Program-made: the position numbers and the translations under genes
The notes under the pieces: model-generated
What the model saw: only the letters and a program-made list of their open reading frames with translations
The model's database searches: none
Told to the model about the DNA's origin: nothing
DNA from: Pleurotus ostreatus/Saccharomyces cerevisiae fusant
Taxonomy: Eukaryota; Opisthokonta
Reading direction: 5' to 3'
Length of the DNA: 64,000 nt
Assembly (NCBI GenBank): GCA_024196135.1
Contig: JAMQCK010000038.1
Span: forward strand, 62,570 to 126,569
In this document: positions 56,002 to 64,000 of the stretch, piece after piece
How the letters are laid out: every line of letters begins with the position of its first letter
Numbering within the stretch: the first letter of the stretch is position 1

Positions 56002-56248
56002 AGCGGGATTCAAGTTGGCTTCATGAGAGTGGCGTGTCATTGTCGGCGCTCGGGCTTGCGAACGTGGCGGTCGCGCACGTGGACGAATGACGGCGTCATG
56101 ACCGTGACGCAACGGCCCTGGACCCACAACCTTGCCAACAAGGCCCGTAGGAGTCCATCGAGCAATGGCCATGACGATGCATAAGCAAGATTACATAGAT
56201 GTATGTACAGTAGATGAGGTAGATTATACAGCACGTCCTGGCATGCGA

Positions 56249-58430
56249 TCACCAAGTCCAAGAGAGGTAGAACCACGTCGAAAACAAACCCAACACGAAC
56301 AGTCCAGTCACCCCAACGCAGACCGCCATCGCGATTATTCCACCCTTCGACATCTTTGCAGAGCACCCATCGGTGATAGCCGCATCGCAAGGTGCACCCC
56401 TGGGTCTGACAGCAGCTCCTTCTTCCAGCGTCACATAGTAAGGATCGTTTTCGTCGGACTGAACATGGTACGCAGCGAGCGTGAGCAGAGGGGCGTTATA
56501 ATCCAGGGCGACCTTCGTGTCGTCAGACACGCGGCCATAGCATAGAAAGAGGCAGCACGCACCTCCGTCTGCGGCCAGTCTCGCCTGATATCGAAGAACC
56601 CATCCAGCTTGTCAGGTCCGCCAACAAGCGCGCCGTACAGAACGTATGCCTCCTGCTCCGGCAAAGTATCGATGTTCTCGATATCGTTACCACCGCTTGC
56701 CATGGCGGAGTGCGGGTTCTTCGGTGCATTCGGGTTGATGCCGACCACGTAGGGGACTGCACGTGGAAAGGTGAGCATTGACGCGCTGCCGCAGAGCAAC
56801 TGCTTACTTGACATGGGGTTGTTGCCCAGGGTGTAGTTGAGCTGCTGATTTGAGTAGTCCTGAAGAAGAGTCGTAGTCAACTAACATTCCGGGAAGGTAG
56901 ACATGACACGTACGAGATAGCGTTCGCGCTGAGAATCCGAGGCAAGAGGTGCGTACTTCACGAGCAGCATAGCGGCATTCAACGCAGGGTTCAGGCTGCA
57001 CGAGTCCGAATCACCATCGTAGTAGAGCAGCCCGCCCTTTGTTAGCTCGGCCCCATTCTTGTTATCGAGGATGCCATCGAGAAAATTCTCCGATATCTGC
57101 GTCCACTCGTTCGTGTTGCCGTGGCCAGATGCGTTACTGACTTGGGCGAACAGGATGGGGAGTCCCGGAATCTTGGAATCCCAGTTGAAAACGCCACGCA
57201 GGTTATTGTCCAAGTCGTACTCGTCCCAGTAGTCGCTGGCCTCGTCGAAGAGGGAGTCATCGCCCTTCGCCCAGGAGAGGAAGAGCGCAGCCATAGTCAG
57301 CTCGTCCTCGAATCCCGATGAGCCATACGCGTCGGCGACTTCGGGCACGACGTCTGAGTAGAGCTTCTGACCGCCAGATGCGTGCACTGCGACGTCGTAC
57401 AGCTTGGACGCGTGGTTCAGAAGCGTATTTGCATACGTGGAGTTGTGCAAGCTGAGGGTGCCCGTGTCGCCGAAGGTGCGGTTTGAGTAGAGACTTGAAC
57501 ATGCTGAAAAGGCGGCGGACGCTTGCGCGAAGGCGTCCGTTCCTGGGTCAGAGGCGTTCACTTGGTAGGATACACGAGGTGTAGGGATGTTCTCATCCCC
57601 GCCCCAGTATGCGTCGTCGGTGTCGGCTACAGCGATATTAGCGGCGTACTCAAGCCGAGAAGTACGCTATTTGCGTACCATCGCCGACCAAAACGTACAA
57701 CGTGTCGTCAGAGGGGTGAGCCTGGTACTATCCTCAGCTTGAGGGTATGAGAGACCTGGCAATGACTTTACCTTGATAAGCCAGTCAAGCCCCCATCGTA
57801 GCATGTCGTCGAGGTAGGCCGTTTGATTGGCCATTTCGTAGCCTGTTCCTTCGTCGGAATCATGTCAAAGGGATGAAGCCTCTGAAGTATACCTTGTCCG
57901 AAATCAAGAGCGCCCCAGCAAATGGACATTAGAGAGAAACTCTGCCAAGAGCACACCGAGTAAATATTTGTCCGCTCGCATTCGGAAGCCAGGTACTCAC
58001 AAGAGGATATGTGGCCTTGATGTAGTCTGGACACAGTTAGCAGGATAGAGGATAGAGCTGCAATGAGAGGTCTACCTCCTGCATCGTAGTAGCCCCCTAA
58101 AAACTATTTAAGCAACAACATAGGGCAACTTCGGGAGGAAGGGGCCTAACCTGACAAATCATGGTTTACATCTTCACCATCGTCCAAAGCACTGTCGTTC
58201 CTCCACTCGACTCTGTTAGTATCCGGAAGCTTCCCACTTCGCTGTGCCTCGTAGAAGTAAAGCACGTCTCCCAGAAGCGTCGACCACTGTCCATTGGGAG
58301 ACCGGGAGGACGAATTAGAGGGTTCGGTCCCAGCGCTGGCGTTCGGGGGTAGGAGGGGCGGGTCAGGAAGAGATAGCTGAGCTCTAGCAAGGGTGACAGA
58401 TAGGATGAGGAAGAATAGAGTCCGTATCAT
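56249..58430 (-). CDS. GH9 endoglucanase with C-terminal membrane anchor
   Basis: A glycoside hydrolase family 9 enzyme that hydrolyses beta-1,4-glucans. MIRTLFFLILSVTLARA is a signal peptide, cut before QLSLPDPP. The catalytic domain has WRNDSALDDG, GYYDAGDYIKATYPL (DAGD, with the catalytic base Asp), FSLMSICWGALDFG, AYWGGDE and NNLRGVFNWDSKIPGLPILF. Later it has LGNNPMSSPYVVGINPNAP with KNPHSAM (the His), and DWPQTEVALDYNAPLL with the acid Glu. After TLEEGAAV and a short Cys-containing spacer (PCDAAITDGC), a C-terminal membrane helix (GGIIAMAVCVGVTGLFVLG) follows, so the enzyme is likely bound to the plasma membrane facing out. Substrate could be cell-wall glucan or plant cellulose. About seven introns; the DAGD motif is split by one. 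Confidence 0.88.
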
Positions 58431-58512
58431 GTCGAAGGCATTCACGCGTCGTGCACGGGGTCGTGGTTCGTGGAGAAGTTCAACTTCTTGCCTTTTGAGG
58501 AAACTCAACGCG

Positions 58513-58520
58513 TGACGTCA
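58513..58520. promoter_or_regulatory. CRE palindrome upstream of GH9
   Basis: A perfect TGACGTCA, the binding site of ATF/CREB-type bZIP factors, lies 83 bases upstream of the GH9 start. Confidence 0.4.
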
Positions 58521-58680
58521 CACCCGGCATGTTCAGCGCGAGGCGCGCGTTCCGGTACGGCCCTTGCTCTCTCGGGCCGTGTTGTACGAGGGTATCGGTG
58601 TCAGCACATGTATTGATTTCGCCCCAGCATATAGTATATCCAATAAGTTAGTGATTGCTGACCCTCCCCTCTGCTCTTCC

Positions 58681-61027
58681 TTACTGACAATCCTCCGGCA
58701 CCGTCTCGTCGTCGTTGAAGTCAGCTGCGTTGACCCCAAATCCACGGCTAGCGAACGCCTTCCAGACGGCACACTTATGAGCGCCGTCGTATCGATTCTC
58801 GTCCGCCTGGATCCATGCATCGCGTGATTGAACCACTAGCAGCGCACATCAGCCATCTCACTTGTTTGTGGCAACGGTAGCAACTCACTCGTCGGGTTGC
58901 AGGGCTGCAGAGCCAAGCTGTCAATGAAGAGGTGCATGAAGACGACGTTGCCCTTGTCGCTATCGGCGTTTGTCCTGAAGTCGGCGTCCCAGCCGAAGCC
59001 TTCGACGAGGGCGGCATAGACGTTGTGCAGGACGTTCGCCCACACTTCGCCGATGTCTGTCCATATCGTTAACACACGTTCGTCCATTTCGAGGCGTGAG
59101 ATGCTCACCATGCACTTCGTCAAGGTCCTTGACGGACGAGTAGCGCAGAGGATTGACCTTCGGATCCGTAGAGTACGGGTGGCTGCGGTACCCGCTCGAG
59201 TTGTTCGAAACCCACGAGCCCATGATAAAGTCTTTTACTTGGCCGCTCGTCTGCTGCATCCACTCGGCCATGGCGTCCGACCTAAGATAATTGAGTGCTG
59301 TGCCGAGCATCTGATGAGAGTTTGACTCACCAGCCCTCACCCATTCCAGCCGATTCGGTGCCCTGAAGACAACGCGCCGTGCCACCGCCCGTAAGACGGT
59401 TCGAGATACCGTGCGTGCCCTCGTGAAGAGGGAGGTCATTCTCCATGTCGCCGTCGCGGTTTGGCTGTGCACTCGTCAGCAAGCGTGCACATAAGAAGCC
59501 TTACGTGGGGTACTTACCGTCGTGTAATCCCAGAGGAACATGTAGCACTGGCCTGCCTGGCCGTCAGGAGGTGTGACGAAGCCAGCGTTGTCGACGGATA
59601 GGGTCGATTGGACGTTCATCATCTGCGCACAAGATATCAGAAACTGCGTTCTAACGTGCAATTGGGAGAACTTACAATGCGATCGCCCTGCGCACCCTCC
59701 TTGCCGAAGTTGCTCCATTGGAAGTTGTAGGCTTCCTCAGTGAAGCCGTAGCTACCTCAGGTCAGTCCGAAGTCAAAAGAAGCAAGGATATCAACTCACA
59801 TGTAGCTCACGTCGTGAAGCATGTTCAACAAGTAGAACGCATTCACGACGGCCGCCTTAGTATTATTGCCCTCAGTAGGCTCCTTATCGAGGTCGTACGT
59901 GTAGTCGAAGACCAGCCCGTCCGCAGTTTGCTCGGCCGATCCTGTATCCCAAGAGCCTTGGAAAGCCTGGACGTTGTTGCCCCTTCATCTCGGTGTCAGC
60001 AACCCCGCCTCAACCCCAAGCAAGGAACTCAACACACGTCGTAATGTTCTCCCCCGAATCGTCGCTCCACGCGTGCCACCCGTACGGAGAAGCAGCCTCA
60101 TTCGCGGGATCCTCGACGAGCTCGAATCCTTCGGTGGGCACGACCTTGGTGACCGGCAGCACTCTGTACGCCGCGTGCGCGACGAAGTCCGTAATCGAAA
60201 GAAGCTCGCCGCTGTGTGCGTCTACCATGGCCTCGTACCAGGTATTCTTGGCATCGTTCTGGATTTGGACAACGTGGACGAGGGCGATGGTACCGTCGGA
60301 CTTTACGAGGTACTCGACGCTGGTGTGGTTGTTGAACTTTCCGTCGAGCTTTGATTCGACATCGGGGAGGAAGGAGGCGATGTCGACGGATGGGGTTGAA
60401 TGGGCGATATTATCTGTAGCAGTATAAGTTTGGTATATCCATGGCCAGAAGTGATGTACTCACCTGTCGGGACGAAGGAGTGACCGAATGAAACGATCTT
60501 GTCGTCCTTGAAGGCAACGTTGGCCACGGCGTTTACGAATGGGATATCCTCCTACATGAAGATGAGCTATCTGTGTAAAGCCTGAAGCAGATGAACTTGC
60601 ATGCGTTTGACGGATATACCCGTAATGGACGGAAGACCCGCCTGCGTACCCAGACCTGAACTTCACCTTCGTATCGTCCAGGCCCAGCTGATCAGCAACA
60701 TAGGACGTCGCCGCAGCCTCAAGACCGTCGCGCTTCAGGCGCGCCGCATGCGTGCTGTCCGCACCCTTGCCGAAAGTCTACGAGCTTCGAATCAGTCAAA
60801 GTCCGCTATGCACTTCACCAGCAGCCTCGACGCGTTGTATCATGATGAACCCCACCCACCTTGTACGTGCTCGCAGGATGGTACGTCTCCAACTTCAGCG
60901 ACGGGCTGATCTCGCGCATGCGGTGTGTGGCGTACTTCGAGACCGCCTCATAGGGTGCTGCGAGAGCGATAGAAGAGCATGTCAGTGCCGCCGTAACGGC
61001 GCTGAGGAGTTTTGTGGTGGGGAACAT
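58681..61027 (-). CDS. Fungalysin, secreted M36 metalloprotease
   Basis: Fungalysins are secreted zinc endopeptidases made as pre-pro-proteins. [20 protein letters not shown] plus ALAAPYEA is a signal peptide. The propeptide (FTP/PepSY) has [29 protein letters not shown] and [20 protein letters not shown], then [15 protein letters not shown]. The mature enzyme has [26 protein letters not shown] and GDRIMMNVQ. The zinc motif is [14 protein letters not shown] (HExxH), with the third ligand in GMGEGWSDAMAEW. Next are [16 protein letters not shown] residues, [19 protein letters not shown] and [13 protein letters not shown], ending TVPEDCQ. Around ten introns. TATA box at 61082-61087. The neighbour GH9 is also secreted and lies on the same strand. 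Confidence 0.9.
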
Positions 61028-61671
61028 GGCGTTCAAGGCGAGCAAGAGCTCTGGGAGGTCGTCCGACGAGGCGTTGTGTCCTTATATGCGGGGAGGAGCG
61101 CCCGGGGCGGGGCGCCGCCATGCGGTGTGCGCTGTACCTGCGGCCTCTGGCCCATGAGCGAGGTGAGACGACGGAGGTCGACGGAATAGCAGCATGATTG
61201 GTCCACTCGAGGAGATCACGCTACACGATGAGGGCCAAGTCAAGTATTTTCCGAGCCTGCATGAGGATCTTCCAGCAGGTCAGCGAGTACGCGCATAGTA
61301 TCCCAGGAATCGAGCTGGTCAAGTTGGCTTTTGAGACCTGCTCGAGGTGTTGCATATTTTTGTAGACTTAAGTCCGGACTACATTCCGATGAATAGACGA
61401 GAGCAGCCCCGGGACGCAGGAGAGCTGGACCAGGGCGGAGAATGCTTTGCGGGCGCAAGGGCGTCCTGGTGGCCTTCGATGTTCGGGTTTGAACGTTGCG
61501 GAACCTGGGCGCGGCGAACGCCGAACCCAACAATTGGGATGTCACGCTCACACTTTTGGTCGACTTCGACACTTCAAGATTGACCTCAGCTTTACAAGGC
61601 TTTCCACTACTGTACAACAGAACTACAGACACAATGACCTGCTACGCAGACACCATGCAATGTGCACATCA
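61028..61671. other. Intergenic region, 644 bases
   Basis: Upstream of the fungalysin and downstream of PI31. Aside from the TATA box, frames of 78-130 codons are seen on both strands without recognisable domains. Confidence 0.4.
61082..61087 (-). promoter_or_regulatory. TATA box of the fungalysin gene
   Basis: ATATAA (minus strand), about 55 bases upstream of the ATG at 61027. Confidence 0.5.
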
Positions 61672-62817
61672 TTACATGAACATGTCACCCATACCGGGAG
61701 GCATGAACTCGTCGTTGTCGGGGTCGCCACCTCGAGGGCCCCTCCGTGGCAGGCCTCCGAACCCACCAGCGCCAAATGAGGGTCCAACAGGGTCGAAGCG
61801 AGCGCCAGGAGGTGCGCCCATAGGCGGTAGGAAGCCATCGCCACCCCAAGGGCCGCGCGGTTGACCTACCACGGCGTAAGCCTCTGCGATATGGATGACG
61901 ACAGAAGGCGGCTCTTACCTCGTCCCAAAGGATCGATGCCGCGGACCGGTCCCGTCTGCCTGTCGCGGAACATGGGGTGATTGGGGCCAACCAGCATTCC
62001 ATCGCCGCCGTGATCCGGGAACAGCGAAGGTGGCTCCCAAGGGTTGCGAGGAATGGGGTCGAGGTCGCGCCTTCCAACCTCAAGAGGATTGCGAGTTGGG
62101 ATGCGCAACGGGTCCCTCTCCGGCAGATAAGGCGCGTCGGGATCAGGCCGCGAGCCGCCAGCGTCGGGGACGCGCGGCCGCGGCTGGGAGGACCCAGCCG
62201 GAGGCTGCGGGGCAGTCGAGGACGACGAGGACTCAGATTCCGTGTATCCCTCCTTCTGCAAACCGGGTACGAGTTTCTGAATGATCATTGTTTTCAGAGA
62301 GCCAATGAAATCTTGGATACGCGAAGAGGATATGTAGCCATCGCCCAGACGAACGGGGGAATCGACAGTGTATGGGTAGAACGATTCTGAAGTATAGTCC
62401 TTTGTCGCAACATCCAGCGTTGCAGTCCTGTCAGTCTGGGAAGAGCGTAAGTCGATCATAAATCTGGCTTGATCGCAGAGTAAACCTCACCTCTACGGCA
62501 ATGGCGTTGATGACAGTCCTCCCTCCAAGCTTCGAAACCTTGATGACAAACTCCATGCTGCTCTGTTCATGCTTGTAGCGCAGAGTGTAGTGACCAGGAC
62601 CATTACGATTCCATTCGTTCGGCAGCACATTCCCCTCATACGTAGAGATCGAAGAGGTGTCATCGACGCCGATTAGACGGAATGAGAGAGTGGTGAACGC
62701 TGCATGAACGAGGGCAGTGAGTGCATCTTGGGGGTTCTCCAAGCGTTTGCCTGCCGGGAGAAGTGCAGAGATAGAAACCAGCAGCGCAGAGGCAACGAGG
62801 ATATCCTGAGTGCTCAT
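61672..62817 (-). CDS. PI31-like proteasome regulator
   Basis: PI31 (PSMF1) binds the 20S proteasome and modulates its activity and assembly. The start MSTQDILVASALLVSISALL leads into the FP domain (NPQDALTALVHAAFTTLSF, RLIGVDDTS, NEWNRNGPGHYTLRYKHE, MEFVIKVSKLGGRTVINAIA). A second exon carries RTATLDVATKDYTSESFYPY. After a Ser/Pro-rich linker, the C-terminal signature appears: VGRRDLDPIPRNPW, GMLVGPNHPMF, then across an intron GPWGGDGFLPPMGAPPGARF and PVGPSFGAGG, ending PPGMGDMFM. The Pro/Gly-rich C-terminus is the part that enters the proteasome in other species. It is divergent from the next gene, 241 bases between starts. Confidence 0.87.
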
Positions 62818-63058
62818 GGTAGATGGTGGTAGGAGCAGAGACAGATGATGGAATGTGGGGACGCGCAAGCCCTGCGTCAGTGATCAGCGTGAGAATCGAG
62901 ACGGAAGTTGCCGATCGAACGAGAAGTTCCCACAGAGGACGGCGCAAGTCTACAACGACGCTGACAGGGAGCGGTGGCCCGCACGACTACTGTCTTCTGA
63001 CACCCTCTGCACGACCACACATATCTCGGGAGTGCTACTCGAAGGTCTACTACTCAAT

Positions 63059-64000
63059 ATGCCGCGACGAGAACGGTCACGCTCGCCAGACTCCAGCCAC
63101 AAGAGGGTAAGAACGTCCTATCGCTCCCCAAGGTCTCCGTCGCCGACGAGGCGCAACAGAGACCGCGACTGGGACAGGCGCGACCGCTATCGGGATGACC
63201 GACGCCGGGACGAACGCGATGACCGGCGCCGCGACTACGATAGGCGCGACGATCGCCGCCGGTCCCGCTCGCGGGAACGCGACCGCGAGCCCGAGCGCAA
63301 GAAGTCCCCACCTCCCCCTCCGAAGAAGGAGGCCGCGCCACCGGAGGATGAGAAGATGAAGGCCAAGCGGGCGAAGCTGGAGGCGTGGAAGAAGGAACGC
63401 GAGGCGAAGAAGGCGCTCGACGAGGCGAAAGCGAAGGCTCTGGCGTTAGCGGGGAAGTCTGGAGGTGAGTTGCAAAGCTTCGTCGCATGAGAGCAGCTTA
63501 CTTTTACACTTGCAGCCGCTGGCAATGGACAGCCGAAGACGCTCGGCTTCAAAGGGCTCCCCGCGAAGCCCGACCTCGCTCCGAAAACGAAAATGTCGAT
63601 GGACGACTCCGTCGAAACCAAGCGCAAGCTCGAGAAGCTCGGTGACATGCCCGCCGTCGACATGTCTATGGCGGAAAGTCAACAAATTGGTGATCTCGAG
63701 CACGATGATGATGACGACGACGCAAACAGGATGGACGAGTCGAAGGACGGGCCGGCAGCGGCAGCAGAAGACGAAGACGAGGTCGATCCGCTTGACGCGT
63801 TCATGTCGAATGTCAAGGAGGAGGTCAAGAAGGTCAACCTGCAGGACATGCAGAAGATGTCGGAAGCCGCCTCAAAGTCCAGTGCTGGAAAGCGCATGGA
63901 TGACGGTGATGTGGACATGGAGGAGGCAGGCGAGGATATCGACGAAATTGACGCGACTGAGCTCAATCCTGAGGATATCCTTGCCCTCGCAGCGAAGAAG
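63059..64000 (+). CDS. PRP5: PRP5/DDX46-like splicing helicase, 5' part only
   Basis: The gene runs off the right edge. The start MPRRERSRSPDSSHKRVR opens an RS/RD/RE-rich domain that continues to about residue 85, followed by the charged helix EDEKMKAKRAKLEAWKKERE and AKKALDEAKAKALALAG. A 54-nt intron (about 63462-63515, donor GTGAGT) joins SG to AAGNGQPKTLGFKG. Then acidic DLEHDDDDDDANR and EDEVDPLDAFMSNVKEEVKK follow, which resembles the segment before the DEAD-box core in Prp5/DDX46, the U2 snRNP branch-site proofreading ATPase. The helicase motifs lie outside this window, so the call rests on the DPLDAFM segment and the RS domain. Confidence 0.7.

Noticed and set aside
56001..56172. Upstream ATG extension of the HERP-like protein.
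   Set aside because: The added 57 residues are Arg-rich without conservation, and the ubiquitin-like domain starts directly at the second ATG.
56249..61027. GH9 and fungalysin as a secreted-enzyme cluster with shared control.
   Set aside because: Two adjacent same-strand genes are not enough; only the GH9 promoter has the CRE and only the fungalysin has the TATA box.

Overview
The window comes from a nuclear chromosome of a filamentous basidiomycete, most likely an Agaricomycete and possibly Polyporales (the order is an inference). Genes are intron-rich with 45-65 nt GT-AG introns, GC is high, and spacing is tight with frequent divergent and convergent pairs. Protein families such as a Kch1-type potassium transporter, Mid2-like surface proteins, a fungalysin and a membrane-anchored GH9 enzyme fit this group. 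I found no transposon, rRNA, tRNA or CRISPR array. Nearly all genes are housekeeping genes, and gene order does not suggest operons.

Layout. 0.7-6.6 kb: a Ser/Pro-rich orphan, the short V-ATPase assembly factor VMA21 (minus, one 48-nt intron), the ER glucosyltransferase ALG8 and the SNARE VTI1. 6.9-14 kb: DRG1/RBG1 GTPase, Kch1-like K+ transporter, pyridoxal reductase-like AKR and EMC3. 14.4-18.6 kb: a tandem pair of paralogous proteins of unknown function, the only accessory-looking locus. 18.8-32.9 kb, all minus: nucleoporin NSP1, dynamin VPS1, kynurenine aminotransferase BNA3 and an SLH1/ASCC3-type helicase. 33-43 kb: MFS sugar transporter, mitochondrial protease IMP2, an orphan, a Cyp40 cyclophilin, LCB1 and a nucleotidyltransferase-fold protein. 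43-58 kb, all minus: a Gfd2-like exonuclease-fold protein, lipin PAH1, a Mid2-like membrane protein, the PKA regulatory subunit and a HERP-like ubiquitin-domain ER protein. 56-64 kb: GH9 endoglucanase, M36 fungalysin, PI31 proteasome regulator and the 5' part of a PRP5/DDX46 helicase that runs off the edge.

The most striking observation is in the tandem pair at 14.4-18.6 kb. The second gene carries an internal 11-residue perfect copy of the histone H3 amino terminus (ARTKQTARKST), and 14 of 19 residues match H3 across the longer stretch. Related RTK(Q/K)TAR motifs recur just before every copy of a fungal domain of unknown function in both genes. The encoded residues are conserved while the codons differ almost everywhere, so the motif looks selected at protein level. 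The two promoters are duplicated too and share ACGCGT-type boxes. I propose a candidate family of fungal histone-H3-tail mimics; this is inference from sequence alone.

Many genes serve the secretory and endomembrane system (VMA21, ALG8, VTI1, EMC3, VPS1, LCB1, PAH1, HERP-like), but this may be chance in a housekeeping region. Exon boundaries were derived by hand from splice consensus and protein-family continuity, so individual small exons may be wrong by a few bases.
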